A stretch of 64,000 nt of DNA from Diphasiastrum complanatum (GCA_029204225.1 CM055092.1:78155527-78219526); one strand, 5' to 3'; shown: positions 26,200 through 37,880, counted from the first letter of the stretch. The notes: generated by a model not told the origin, from the sequence alone. Numbers and translations: made by a program.

Positions 26200-26881
26200 T
26201 GTTAAAAATTCACAATTCTAGCTTGACTAGTTTTGGTCATATGACTTGTAAATAGTTAGATGGTCATGATGTGGCTTGTCACACGTGCCAAATAGCATAG
26301 GATTCCATTCATAAGGATGTTCTCAAGTAGACCTAAGTGTTAGAACCTTTGGAATGAGTCCAAATTATGCTTAGATACAAGGGAGAAAAAATAGGAGCTA
26401 TTTTTGGTAATTTTTGCATTGTTGAGGGATCTCCAAGACTCCAACCCTAACTTGGTAGGGATGAAAGATCCACCAAAATTAGCATTAGGGATAGGTTTAG
26501 GGCTACTCATACCTGCCCAAAACCGTGATGGATCATGTATATATAGGTGATGATATCTCACCAAAATCTATCAAGCAATTTCATGATTTTTCTCTCATAA
26601 TGGTGCAATTGCTCTCTATGTTCATAATTGTTTGAGTACTTGTGATTACTAATGATTATAGGATTGAATGTAGGTCTGGTGTACAGTACTCAGACTGTGG
26701 GAGGCCGTACTTTCACACGTGTGAAGCCTTCTTCAAGGATTTGGGCCATTTAGTGAGGTTCAAGCATAGATTTTTGATGGATTTTGATGGTTCAACTTGT
26801 GCTAATCTTATGAAATCATAATCTATTGTTTCCCTCATCATTTCAAGTGTTTTAGGATCCTTATTTGCTGTAATTTTTACA
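26200..26881 (+). repeat. 5' LTR of the young Copia
   Basis: TG...CA, 682 bp. A TATA box (TATATATA) lies at 26538-26545. A 14-bp perfect palindrome TTCACACGTGTGAA, with a G-box core, lies at 26712-26725 between GTAC-type motifs. It should carry the promoter for the genomic transcript. Confidence 0.95.
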
Positions 26882-26893
26882 TGGTATCAGAGC
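26882..26893 (+). other. Primer binding site of the young Copia
   Basis: TGGTATCAGAGC, perfect match to the initiator Met tRNA complement, directly abutting the LTR. Confidence 0.95.
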
Positions 26894-27692
26894 CTAAAGG
26901 CTGAAATGAGCTAAATCCTTGGTTTGCATTCAATTTTATCACAATTTTTGATCTAAATCTTGTGTAGATTGGATCTTAGCATCTAGTATTGATTCTAGAA
27001 CTCAAAGTGAGTCAAATACATTGGAGATTGGTGTTGTGTGACTTCATTTGCAGGTGTTTAGGTGTCTAAAACCAGAGGCAAAGTTGAATTCAATTCACAT
27101 TACCAAGATAGCAAGTTTTGCTTGCTCCAAGCATTGATTTCTAAGCGAGTTTTGGAGGTGATTTCATAGAGAAGGCTTTCTAGCATTCAAGGAGAGGGAA
27201 GATCAGAGTTTTGGGGACTCTTCAAGGCTGTTCTAAGGTGTAGTAGGCACCTCCTAAAGTGATTTAGGTTCAGTCCAACCATTGCTTGACTTATGCACCA
27301 AATTAGATCAATTTTTCATCAATTTTGATCATTTTTTTGCTTGTGATTGATAGTAGATTGTGTTGCATCCTCATTAAGTTCCATTTAGATCTTTTACAAG
27401 TGATTTTGGAAGTATATTAGGTTGCTGAAATTCACTCTTGATCAGATCATTTGGAAGCTTTAATGTTCTTTATAGAAAGAGGGGCAATTCTACTAGTATT
27501 GTCTACTTCAATCAAGCAAGTGCATTGTTTCTAGTATTCTATGATTTGATTTTGTTAGAGATCATTCTTAGATCTTTATAGGAAGTCTATTACTGATCTT
27601 TTCAGGTCCCTAAGAAGTGGGATAAGGTAGACCTTCAATCAAATCAATAGAAGTAACCTTCATTTGTGTCAAGTCCTTGATTAGGAGACTAG

Positions 27693-30600
27693 ATGGCATC
27701 TATAAATGCATATCTTTTGGATACTAATGAAAGGCTCAACAAAACTAACTATTCCATATGGAAAGTTAGAATGGAATCTATCATGATCATGCAAGATCTG
27801 ATGGAAATTGTAAATGGTAAGGAGGGTGAACCTATTCATCCTCAAGAAAAAGCCAAATACATCAAGAGGTGCAATGTTGCACTACATTGCATAAAAATGA
27901 ATGTTGCAAATGAACTCTTAAGAGAGGTAGGAGATTGCACTTCAGCTCAAGATGCTGGGGAGACTTTGCAAAAGGTCTATGAATCCAAGAACCAAACTAG
28001 AATGTTAGCTTTGAAAAATCAAATCTATAGAAGCTATCAAAAGAAAGGAGAGAGTGCACATACTTTTGTCCTAAGAGTAAAGGAATTGAACAAAGAGCTA
28101 GCCTTTATAGGTGACCCTATCAAGGATGAAGAGCTTGTTCAACTCATATTGAATGGACTAAGCTTTGAATTTGACAATTTGGTTCAGGGATATGCAATTA
28201 TGGGTAAGCTACCCATACTTGAAGAACTCCAAGGCACGCTCATGGCCGAGGAATCAAGAAGGAGCCAAATGCAAGAGAGGATGGATAGGCTTTCCATCCA
28301 AGGTGGAGATGACCAAGCTCTCTTCACCAAAGGCAAAGGCAACTCCAAAGGCAAAGGATCAACATTCAAGAAGTCTACAAAGCTTGAGGATCAAGAAGGA
28401 CCCCCAAAGGCATCTCCATCAACCACCAAAGTCAAGAAGGACAAATCAAAGGTGAAGTGCTACTATTGTAGCAAGATGGGGCATTATGCCTCGGAATGCT
28501 TCAAGAGGAAGCAAGATCAAAGCCAAGCCAACATGAGCAAAGAGGAGGAGGAGGAGAGTTCACATGAGGACTCTCTCATGATGTCCATATTTTCTTCAAC
28601 AAGCTTCAAAGGAGAAGGTCCTTGGCGGATTGACTCGAGTGCTAGTTCACACATGACTAGTAAAAGGGAGTTTTTCTCTTCTCTCTTATCTTATGATGGA
28701 CCTATAAAGTCTATCTATACAGCAAATGATGAAGCTTGTAAGATTGAAGGAGTTGGTAGCATTCCCCTTTGCTTAGGATCTTCCAGAAAGATCAACATAG
28801 AAGGTGTTTTGTACATTCCTACAATAACAAAGAATCCACTAAGTGTTGGCCAAATGGTAGACAATGGTTTCAATGTTGACTTTGCTTCAAATGAATGTTT
28901 CATCAAGAAGAAGGGTAAGATAGTGGCTAAGGGCACTAGACTTGGCAAACTTTATAAGCTGGATGCATTTGTGGATACTAATGTTGTCATGTTGGCCGAG
29001 AAGAGCAAGATATCTACCTTTACTTTATGGCACAAAAGACTTGGACATGTCAACTCGGGTTCCATGGAGGCTATGATCAAGGAGGAGTATGCTTTAGGCC
29101 TACCAAGGTCTATTGGGAAGGAAGACAAGGTTTGTGAAGCTTGTGCCTTATCCAAGGCACATAAGAAGGTGTTTCCTAACTCCATCACAAAGTCATCTCA
29201 TCCTCTTGAACTCATACACTCGGATGTGCACATTGCTAGCACCAAATCTAATGGAGGTTCATCCATGTTTTTAACCTTCATTGATGACTACTCAAGATAT
29301 TGTTGGGTGTTCTTACTTTCCTTCAAGTCTCAAGTATTTGATACTTTTGTAAAGTTCAAGTTGTTTGTGGGAAAGCATCATAATCATAGCATCAAGATTC
29401 TTAGAAGTGACAATGGTGGAGAATTCATCTCCAATGAGTTCAAGGCCTTTTGTGAGGAGGAAGGGATCAAGAAAGAGACTTCTTGTCCTTACACTCCTCA
29501 ACAAAATGGAGTTGCTGAAAGAAGGAATAGAACATTATGTGAATGTTCTAAGGCTTTAAGATTAGATGCTTGTTTGCCCAAATCCTTTTGGGGTGAGTCT
29601 CTTGTATGCGCAAACTACTTGATGAATAGGGTGTCTTGCAAAGCAATTGAAGGCAAGACTCCTTATGAGATGTTGTATGGAAAGAAACCCAATCTTAATC
29701 ACTTGAAAGTTTTTGGGTGTATATGTTATGTGCATGTGCCATTAGAAACAAGAACCAAGGAGGATCCATCTTCCCCAAGAGGGATCATGCTTGGATATGC
29801 AAGCTCAAGCAAGGGCTACAAAGTCTATCTTCCATCCTTGAACAAATTTGTTGTTTCAAGGGATGTCATCTTTGATGAACATCATATGCATATGCTTGAA
29901 GAAGGCTCAAGTGCTCCAACAATCAAGAAGAAGATGGCCGAGGAGCAAGATCTTGGTTTTGAGGAGGAGCTCATGGAGGAGCAAGCACCAAACCCACCTA
30001 TCACACCAAGGAGATCTTCAAGGGCAAAAGTGGAGCCATCAAGGCTCACATATCAAGGCAAAGGACAGCAAGTTGAGGGTATCTCATCCACTTCTTATGC
30101 TTTATCTAGTTTTGAAGAACCGTCTAATGTTGAAGATGCATTGAACTCCAAAGAATGGTATAAAGCTATGTTGGATGAGTATGATGCCTTGATTGAGAAT
30201 GAAACTTGGTTGCTTGTTGAGAGACCTCAAAGGAATGTAATAGGATGCAAGTGGGTCTTCAAGCTTAAGTTGAATGCAAATGGGAGTGTTAACAAACATA
30301 AAGCAAGATTAGTTGCAAAAGGTTATGCTCAAGAGAGAGGGATAGACTATGAGGAAACTTTTGCACCCATGGCCAAGATGGTCACAATAAGACTAATCAT
30401 TGCACTTGCATCACATTTTGGATGGATTCTATGTCAAATGGATGTCTCTAATGCTTTCTTGAATGGTTTTTTGGAAGAGGATATCTATATGGAGCAGCCA
30501 CAAGGGTTCATCAAGCATGGAATGGAGAACAAAGTATGCCATCTCCAAAGAAGCATCTATGGCTTGAAGCAAGCCTCAAGATCTTGGAATTCAAGACTAC

Positions 30601-31634
30601 ATTGCTATCTTATTTCACTTTCTTTTGTTCAAAGTGAATATGATCCCACTCTTTATATTAAGTTTGATGATGTTGGTATTGTACTTTTACTCATTTATGT
30701 AGATGACATCATCATTAGTGGAAATAGTGTTGATGGTATTGAAAAAATCAAGATAGATCTATCCTTAGAGTTCAAGATGGTAGATCTAGGGTGTCTTCAC
30801 TTCATCTTAGGCATAGAAGTATTTAGAGGGTCTGATTTTATCTTTATAAGTCAAGTAAACTATGCTCAAAGTCTTTTGAAGAAGTTTAAGATGGAAGTAT
30901 GCAAAAGTGTTGACACACCAATGGAGCAAGATGTAAAAGTGCCAAATGAAGATGATGAAAGATCCTTCATGGACATCACTTTGTTTAGGCAACTTATAGG
31001 TTCCTTAATGTGGATCACTATAACTAGACCAGATCTTAGCTTTAGTGTATGTAGGTTGAGCCAATCCATGCAAAAGCCATTGAATATCCATTGGAAAAAG
31101 ACTAAGAGGATTCTAAGATACATCTCGGGTACATTGGATTTTGGGATTCTATATAGAGGAGATGTGATTAACCTTCAAGCATTTAGTGATTCAAATTTTG
31201 CAGGGGACAAGAGGGATAGGAAATCAAAAAGTGCCTATTCAATTTTCATAGGAGAAGGTGTGGTTTCATGGCTTTCAAAAAAGCAAGAAACTATATCTCT
31301 ATCTTCAACCGAGGCCGAGTACAAAGCTTTGACAACCACTACAAAGGAGGTACTTTGGATCAAGAGATTATTGGTGGAACTAAAGATCATGGATTCAGAG
31401 GAGGCACCAATCATCTACAATGACAATATATCAGCCCAACACCTTGCATCTAACCCAATCTTCCATGCAAGATCTAAGCACATTGAGATATGCCATCACT
31501 TTGTGAGAGAAATGGTGCAAGCCAAGGAGATTGCTTTGGAGCATCTACTTACTAAACCACTTCAAAAGACACCTTTTATGAAGTTCAGATCATCACTTGG
31601 AGTGATTAGTAAAGCAATGATTGAACCAAGCTAG
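27693..31634 (+). CDS. Copia Gag-Pol polyprotein, 1313 aa, single frame
   Basis: UBN2-type Gag covers residues ~1-210, with the zinc knuckle C256-C259-H264-C269. The protease motif WRIDSSASSHMT has D314-S315-S316, so the glycine of DSG is serine (AGT at 28638). The integrase zinc site is H447, H452, C481, C484 and its catalytic triad D511, D573, E609 with 35 residues between the last two. Reverse transcriptase starts near residue 850 and has YVDD at 1002-1005. RNase H carries D1166, E1207 and D1244. ATG 27693 is the first in frame. Residue 89 is Gly where relatives have Trp (GGG for TGG). No stop or frameshift occurs. The product would copy element RNA in particles and integrate the cDNA, but the protease change may block maturation. 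Confidence 0.95.
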   Translation: MASINAYLLDTNERLNKTNYSIWKVRMESIMIMQDLMEIVNGKEGEPIHPQEKAKYIKRCNVALHCIKMNVANELLREVGDCTSAQDAGETLQKVYESKNQTRMLALKNQIYRSYQKKGESAHTFVLRVKELNKELAFIGDPIKDEELVQLILNGLSFEFDNLVQGYAIMGKLPILEELQGTLMAEESRRSQMQERMDRLSIQGGDDQALFTKGKGNSKGKGSTFKKSTKLEDQEGPPKASPSTTKVKKDKSKVKCYYCSKMGHYASECFKRKQDQSQANMSKEEEEESSHEDSLMMSIFSSTSFKGEGPWRIDSSASSHMTSKREFFSSLLSYDGPIKSIYTANDEACKIEGVGSIPLCLGSSRKINIEGVLYIPTITKNPLSVGQMVDNGFNVDFASNECFIKKKGKIVAKGTRLGKLYKLDAFVDTNVVMLAEKSKISTFTLWHKRLGHVNSGSMEAMIKEEYALGLPRSIGKEDKVCEACALSKAHKKVFPNSITKSSHPLELIHSDVHIASTKSNGGSSMFLTFIDDYSRYCWVFLLSFKSQVFDTFVKFKLFVGKHHNHSIKILRSDNGGEFISNEFKAFCEEEGIKKETSCPYTPQQNGVAERRNRTLCECSKALRLDACLPKSFWGESLVCANYLMNRVSCKAIEGKTPYEMLYGKKPNLNHLKVFGCICYVHVPLETRTKEDPSSPRGIMLGYASSSKGYKVYLPSLNKFVVSRDVIFDEHHMHMLEEGSSAPTIKKKMAEEQDLGFEEELMEEQAPNPPITPRRSSRAKVEPSRLTYQGKGQQVEGISSTSYALSSFEEPSNVEDALNSKEWYKAMLDEYDALIENETWLLVERPQRNVIGCKWVFKLKLNANGSVNKHKARLVAKGYAQERGIDYEETFAPMAKMVTIRLIIALASHFGWILCQMDVSNAFLNGFLEEDIYMEQPQGFIKHGMENKVCHLQRSIYGLKQASRSWNSRLHCYLISLSFVQSEYDPTLYIKFDDVGIVLLLIYVDDIIISGNSVDGIEKIKIDLSLEFKMVDLGCLHFILGIEVFRGSDFIFISQVNYAQSLLKKFKMEVCKSVDTPMEQDVKVPNEDDERSFMDITLFRQLIGSLMWITITRPDLSFSVCRLSQSMQKPLNIHWKKTKRILRYISGTLDFGILYRGDVINLQAFSDSNFAGDKRDRKSKSAYSIFIGEGVVSWLSKKQETISLSSTEAEYKALTTTTKEVLWIKRLLVELKIMDSEEAPIIYNDNISAQHLASNPIFHARSKHIEICHHFVREMVQAKEIALEHLLTKPLQKTPFMKFRSSLGVISKAMIEPS

Positions 31635-31637
31635 ATA

Positions 31638-31648
31638 GTGAGGAGGAG
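31638..31648 (+). other. Polypurine tract of the young Copia
   Basis: GTGAGGAGGAG immediately before the TG of the 3' LTR; primer for plus-strand synthesis. Confidence 0.85.
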
Positions 31649-32330
31649 TGTTAAAAATTCACAATTCTAGCTTGACTAGTTTTGGTCATATGACTTGTAA
31701 ATAGTTAGATGGTCATGATGTGGCTTGTCACACGTGCCAAATAGCATAGGATTCCATTCATAAGGATGTTCTCAAGTAGACCTAAGTGTTAGAACCTTTG
31801 GAATGAGTCCAAATTATGCTTAGATACAAGGGAGAAAAAATAGGAGCTATTTTTGGTAATTTTTGCATTGTTGAGGGATCTCCAAGATTCCAACCCTAAC
31901 TTGGTAGGGATGAAAGATCCACCAAAATTAGCATTAGGGATAGGTTTAGGGCTACTCATACCTGCCCAAAACCGTGATGGATCATGTATATATAGGTGAT
32001 GATATCTCACCAAAATCTATCAAGCAATTTCATGATTTTTCTCTCATAATGGTGCAATTGCTCTCTATGTTCATAATTGTTTGAGTACTTGTGATTACTA
32101 ATGATTATAGGATTGAATATAGGTCTGGTGTACAGTACTCAGACTGTGGGAGGCCGTACTTTCACACGTGTGAAGCCTTCTTCAAGGATTTGGGCCATTT
32201 AGTGAGGTTCAAGCATAGATTTTTGATGGATTTTGATGGTTCAACTTGTGCTAATCTTATGAAATCATAATCTATTGTTTCCCTCATCATTTCAAGTGTT
32301 TTAGGATCCTTATTTGCTGTAATTTTTACA
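31649..32330 (+). repeat. 3' LTR of the young Copia
   Basis: 682 bp, two transitions from the 5' copy. The palindrome is at 32161-32174 and the TATA box at 31987-31994. Followed by ACGTC. Confidence 0.95.
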
Positions 32331-32660
32331 ACGTCATGCCATCAGGTCGGATCTCTGTACTTTTGGATACTTGCGTGATATCTGGTGGTACTCCGTAGAG
32401 TGTGAGGACAAAACGGGTTTCATTTCCACCATTGGTTTCGCTTACCTCGTCTGTCTTTCTCTCTTGTTGGACCGCAAAGGAATCTCGTTCGTGGATCCTT
32501 TGTGTTCGCGAACCGTTCGTCTTTGTCTCCATTGACTTTCGTGTTCGCGAAACTCTTCGTGTTTCATGTCTCCAGATATTCGAGTTTGTGAACATCTTTG
32601 TCAAGTGAAGGACTGAAGGCTAGCAAGGCTTTGTAATCAGAAACACTTTGTTTCTTCAGC
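32331..32660 (-). repeat. Probable right part of the older, split Copia LTR
   Basis: Continues 25951-26199 across the young insertion. On the minus strand it begins TGAAGAAACAAAGTG after the purine run GAGAGGGAG and the RNase H fragment, which is where a 3' LTR belongs. Confidence 0.45.
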
Positions 32661-33530
32661 TCCCTCTCAAAGCATGGTAGCTTTATAATCCCGAGACTGT
32701 TCCTTTACCTCTCAAAGAGCCCTTTGTCCAGAGCTTTAGTGAAGATATCAGCAACCATATCTTTCATTCCTATGAAGGTGGTCTTCATCATCTTCCTTTC
32801 AATCAGATTCCTGATCAAGTGATACTTGATCGCAATGTGCTTCGTTCTTGAGTGGAACACACGATCTTTTGTCAGGTGTATCACAGAGGTGTTGTCCATC
32901 TACAAGACTAATGGCTCATTTCTTGTCTCACCCAATTCGTCCAGGAACTGCCTTAGCCAAATTATTTTGTTGGCCATCTTCGCTACTGCTACATACTCTG
33001 CTTTGTAGGACGACTGGGCTACAATTGTCTACTTCTTGCTGACCCAGAGAACTGTTGATCTTGATGCGATGGTGCATCTACTTGAGACACTTTTACAATC
33101 ATCCCTGAGAGATGCCCAGCTAGCATTGTTGTAGGAAAGTATCCTGAGACCTGCACCACGACAATAACACAAGCCATAATCCCTCGTTAATTGAGGATAT
33201 TGCAAAATTCATTTTGCAATCTTCCAATGTGTCGAGCATGGATTCGTGCAAAATTGGCTCATCCTGAATACTACATAAGCAATATCAGGACGTGTGTTGT
33301 CTGCAAGGTACATCAGTGAACCTATCAGCCTCCTGTAAAGAGAAACCCTTCACTACCAGTCTTGCCTTGTATTTTGTCACACTCCCGTCTGGTCCATATT
33401 TGAGTTTGAAAACCCATTTGCATTTGATAGTCTTGCGCTTATGAGGTAACGGCTCCAACGTCCATACCTGGTTCTTCCTCATGGACTCCATCTCTTCGTT
33501 TATGGCTTGATCCATTTGTCCTTTTCTGGA
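32661..33530 (-). pseudogene. Copia RT-RNase H pseudogene with internal deletion
   Basis: Minus strand. 33515-33340 encodes the start of reverse transcriptase (MESMRKNQVWTLEPLPHKRK, CKWVFKLKYGPDG, KARLVVKGFS). It then jumps directly to the post-RT region (RLIGSLMYLADNTRPDIAYV in a shifted frame near 33330-33270) and on to RNase H, ending with IHLTKDRVFHSRTKHIAIKY and DIFTKALDKG (32899-32705). The catalytic YVDD part of the polymerase is deleted. Several stops and shifts are present. Confidence 0.8.
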
Positions 33531-33629
33531 CCTTCAATCACCTCCTCGAATGTCTGTGGTTCGCCACTGAACTCATAGAATTCTTTTGATGGTAACATGA
33601 TTGCCTGCTATAGAAGATCAGTTGAAATC

Positions 33630-36363
33630 GATGTGAGAATCATGTGTATATGGGAAGCAGCATCGAGAGAAGCTCAATAAAGGTGGTGTTGCAAGAGCAA
33701 AGAACATCCTGGATTTAATCCACACAGATTTATGCGGGCCTATGAGAACCATGTCCTTAGGTAAAGCCTTCTATTTAATGACCTTTATTGATGATATGTC
33801 ATGTAAGGCGTGGATCTACTTCTTAAAGAAGAAATCAGATGCATTTGACAACTTCAAGAGCTTCAAAGCATTGGTAAAAAATCAGACGGTACGAAGATCA
33901 AAGTCCTAAGATCAGATAGTGGAGGTGAGTACAAGTCTAATGACTTCAATGATCTTTGTGATCAATGTGGGATTAAAAGACAATTTACGCAAGCTCATAC
34001 TCCCGGTCTCAATGGTGTAGTTGAGTGCAAGAATCGTATGATTGTGAAAAGTGCCAGATGTATGCTAGCTGAGATGAAACTACCAAAAGATTTTTGGTCA
34101 GAAGCATGCAGTACGGCAGTCTATCTTCAAAATAGAAGTGCTACCATTGCCATACCAAAGATAACACCTGAGGAAGCATTCACGAAGAAGAAGCCAAAGC
34201 TGAACCACTTGTGAATCTTTGGATGTAAGACGTTTGTACACATTCCTAAGGAAGAGAGACGTAAACTTGATGTGAAAGCTATCAAATGTATATTCCTAGG
34301 ATATGATGAACGTGTGAAGGGCTATAGATGTTTTGATCCAGTGGAAAACAAAATCCATGTAAGCCGTGATGTTATCTTTGATGAATCCAAGATGTATGAA
34401 GACGAGGATGCTGAGAAGATAGATACATCCAGTGGAAAAGATGGTATAGTGAGGATACCACCTGATGATGATCCATTCATTGACCTTCCGAGTGATGAAC
34501 ATGAGGATACATATCAAGATACTACTACTCAACCTCAAGAGACAGGTTGGAGAGGTAGAGACAAACCTTTTGGTACAAGAAGGATTGAAGTTGTAGGTGA
34601 CAAACGCAAGGAGAAGGATGTACCGTGGGATACATTTTCACCAAGAAGCCGATCACCTGACAAGAAGCTCCCTAAGTGGTTTGAGAGATTGTTGGAGAGC
34701 CGCGACATGGATGACTTTCCAGGATCATCTAGCCAGGGAGAGCTACGAAGATCAACAAGAGAGAAGACACAACCTGAAAGGTATGAAGCAAATTATGCTC
34801 TCTTATCTAGCATTATTCAAAGCAAAGAACCTTTGAGTTATGGTGAAGCGAAGGATGATGACATTTGGGTCAAGGCCATGGGAGAGGAGATGGAGTCAAT
34901 TGCTAAGCATAGCACATGGGACTTAGTAGAACCACCAGTTGGCAAGAAACCCATTGGTTGCAAATGGGTATATAAGACTAAGTACCATGCAGATGGAAGT
35001 ATAGCAAAGCAGAAGGCAAGATTAGTGATCAAAGGATATGCGCAAAGTAAAGGCATCGACTATGAGAAGACCTTTGCGCCGGTATGAAGGTGGAATACTC
35101 TACGTCTACTTGTTGCTTTAGCTCCACATTTTGGTTGGCCTTTGCATCAGATGGATGTGAAATCTGCTTTTCTAAATGGTGAGTTAGAAGAAGAGGTGTT
35201 CATGGATCAACCTGAAGGCTTTGTAGCAAAGGGACAGGAAAATAAAGTATGTCGCTTGAAGAAAGCGCTTTATGGTCTTAAACAGGCACCACATGTGTGG
35301 TATAGCAGGATTGATGCCTACTTTCGTTCAAAGGGGATGGTGAAAACACACTCTGATCCAAATCTATATGTCTTATGCTTTGATGGTATGGTTGCATTGA
35401 TTTCTCTTTATGTTGATAACCTGATTATTACGGGAAATAATCAAGAGATGATAAATATGATCAAGAAAGATCTCATGGAACAATTCGAGATGACAGATCT
35501 CAGCTTGATGCAATATTGCCTTGGAGTAGAGGTGTGGCAAAAAGGACACAAAGTGGGAACACAAGTGAAGTATGTCAAAGAGTTGCTGCACAGGTTTAGG
35601 TTGCAGGATTGCAAACCAGTGAATACTCCTATTGAACCAGGTAAAAATTTTTCTAAGCTTGATGAGTCACAGTCATTTGATGCCACGCTGTATAGACAGT
35701 TAGTAGAGAGCTTGATTTACCTTACCATGACTAGACCAGATATATGCTATGTTGTTGTCATTGTAAGTCAGTTTATGGCAGCACCTACAGAAACGCATTG
35801 GAAGGCAGCTAAACACATTCTGTGTTATGTGAAAGGCACTTCAGAGTATGGCTTGATTTACAGGAAGCATGATGGTTTACCTGAGTTGTGTGGCTATGTG
35901 GATGCGGATTGGGGAGGTCACTATGATGATCGTAGATCCACCACAGGGTATGTATTCCAGTTTTGTGGTAGTTGCTTTTCCTAGTCTAGTAAGAAGCAAA
36001 GTACAATTGCTCTATCCACCACAGAAGCAGAGTATAAGGCAATGTGTAGTGCAGCACAGGAAGCTATATGGTTGAGACAAATCTTGGAAGAAGTTGGCAT
36101 GAAGCAGAAAAGTCCCATGACATTACATAGTGACAGTCAGAGTGGCATTCAGCTAGCAAAGAATCCAGTGTTCCATGCGAGAACCAAACACATTGAAATT
36201 CAGTATCACTTTATACGTGAGAGGCTGCTGAGTCGTGAAATTCATGTTGTTCATTGTAGAACAGAAGAACAACTAGCTGATATTTTCACTAAGCCACTTG
36301 TTGGAGAAAAGTTTGATAAGTTTAGATCAAAGCTTTCTATACTTAAAGTTTGTTTACTTTAAA
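33630..36363 (+). pseudogene. Copia integrase-RT-RNase H, 5'-truncated
   Basis: Plus strand, beginning inside the integrase zinc region (CVYGKQHREKLNKG near 33640). The core follows with HTDLCGP and FIDDMS, then a frameshift near 33890, LRSDSGGEYKSN and NGVVECKNR, where the catalytic Glu is followed by Cys. The frame 34272-35087 covers the integrase C-terminus and start of RT (GCKWVYKTKYHADGS). After a stop at TFAPV, 35142-35984 covers the rest of RT, with the catalytic motif altered to YVDN (near 35410-35421). RNase H follows after one more stop and ends at 36363 with TEEQLADIFTKPL. Gag and protease are missing. Confidence 0.85.
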
Positions 36364-36401
36364 GCTATGTATATGACTGTATAAAAAGTAGACTCTACTT
36401 T

Positions 36402-36670
36402 AAGGGAGAGAGTTAGAATTGAAGTAGAATCACTGTGCTACTGTACTATGGGTCGTATCAGTTGATAAGGATCAGTTGGCCTCGCCATGAGGCAAGTCGA
36501 TGGGACACGCATCCCACCAACGGCAACCTAGGTCATGCATGAGTTTCCTGAGTGAACAACTATATGTATAGTGTAATTTTGTTTTGAGAAATACAGTTGT
36601 TATGTGAACTTGCTATGGAGAGTGTTTTCTATCTGTGTTACTGTGTAGCATGATCTGTGTTCTTACCAAG
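36402..36670 (+). repeat. Polypurine tract and probable 3' LTR of the truncated Copia
   Basis: AAGGGAGAG follows the RNase H stop codon by about 40 bp and is succeeded by GTTAGAATTGAAG, an LTR-like start that has lost its TG. The right boundary is arbitrary since no partner LTR is present. Confidence 0.45.
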
Positions 36671-36689
36671 CAAGTCATCATGGAGCAAT

Positions 36690-37880
36690 AACAGGGGTCA
36701 GCATCTTGAATACAACCAATTCGACCACCTGTGATGCATGTTTGAAAGACGAGATGTCACGCACACCATTCGTCAAAGACTCCTACAGAACGACAAAGAT
36801 TCTAGAGCTGGTGCACTCTGACATTTGCGGTCCATTCAACGTAATCTCAGTAGGAGGCTCAAAATAGTATATAACCTTCATTGATGATTATAGCAAGTTT
36901 GCCAGAGTGTATTTTATTTAGAATAAATTTGAAGCACTCGATAAATTCACAGAACATGTGAATTGGGCTGAGAGATGCACAGGCAGCAAGGTGAAGCAGA
37001 TCAAAACAGATCGAGGTGGCAAATATATCTCGAATCGCTTCACTGACTTTTGCAATGATCGCGACATCATTCACATAAGAACTGCAGCCTGCACACCGCA
37101 ACACAATGGTGTTGCTGAACGAAAGAACAGGACCCTGATGGAAGTAGCCAGATGCATGATGGCATGCTCGAAGGCTCCAAGGGCACTATGGACTGAAGCA
37201 GTATCTACAGCCGCATACATCCAAAACAGGATAGGTAAATCTGGTGTTCCTCACACGACACCACATGAGCTATGGTGGGGTAGAAAACCCAACTTGTCTC
37301 ACGTCAGAATATTTGGCTATGCAGCATATGCACATATTTATGATAAGCTTCACAAAAAGCTTGATGAGAAAGCCGAGCAAGGATTTCTGGTAGGTTATGA
37401 CAATAATTTGTCATACTACAGAATCTATGTTCCAGACACGAACACTGTGAAGACAGTGAGGGATGTCAAATTCGACAAGAGCAGGACAATGGCCAACGAA
37501 GACCCTGTTAGCTATGAAGTTCTGGAAAGACAGTACTATGACCTGTCGCCAACGTCAGAGGGAGCAGAGGACGAACACGAAAACAAAGATTTTTGAGTCG
37601 TCTCCCATTCAAATGACGAATTAGACGAAGAAAGATTCGAGAGGCAACCTGCTGCCGTAGTTCCTGTAAACCAAGATGGTTCCGGACTGAGCAGAGCAGA
37701 CAAGGGCAAAGGCATAGCTGTTCCGGGAGGATTTCTCAGAAGGTCGACAAGACCACGAAGAGCGCCAACAAGATTTGTGCCAGGCAGCTCAGCTTCCGCA
37801 TCCCCATGCACATCCAATGAGAAAGAGAGAGGCCTAGAGGAGTTCAAGAGCCTTCGTAGGCTTATGGATGGTCATTAGAC
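36690..37880 (+). pseudogene. Copia integrase fragment
   Basis: Plus strand. It starts in the integrase zinc region (TCDACLKDEMSRTPF), with HSDICGPFN, a stop after GGSK, and IDDYSKF. A clean frame runs from 36958 to 37596 with IKTDRGGKYIS (catalytic Asp present, Asn replaced by Arg), PQHNGVAERKNRTL (catalytic Glu present) and the C-terminal GYAAYAHIYDK region. After one stop the linker continues to about 37875 (RRSTRPRRAPTRFVPGS). No RT follows. It resembles the element at 56690-58560 rather than the young family. Confidence 0.8.

Larger units (their letters stand above)
26200..32330 (+). mobile_element. Young full-length Ty1/Copia retrotransposon
   Basis: 6131 bp with LTRs 26200-26881 and 31649-32330, primer site at 26882, a single gag-pol frame 27693-31634, purine tract before the 3' LTR, and the 5-bp duplication ACGTC on both sides. 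The LTRs are both 682 bp and differ at only two positions by my reading (26439 C versus 31888 T; 26670 G versus 32119 A), so the insertion is recent. It landed inside an older LTR. Several Gag fragments in the window (4712-6338, 7785-8873, 24774-25268) are older relatives. Confidence 0.97.

Noticed and set aside
30866-31123. Minus-strand ORFs inside the young Copia gag-pol
   Set aside because: Shadow frames of a well-supported plus-strand CDS.
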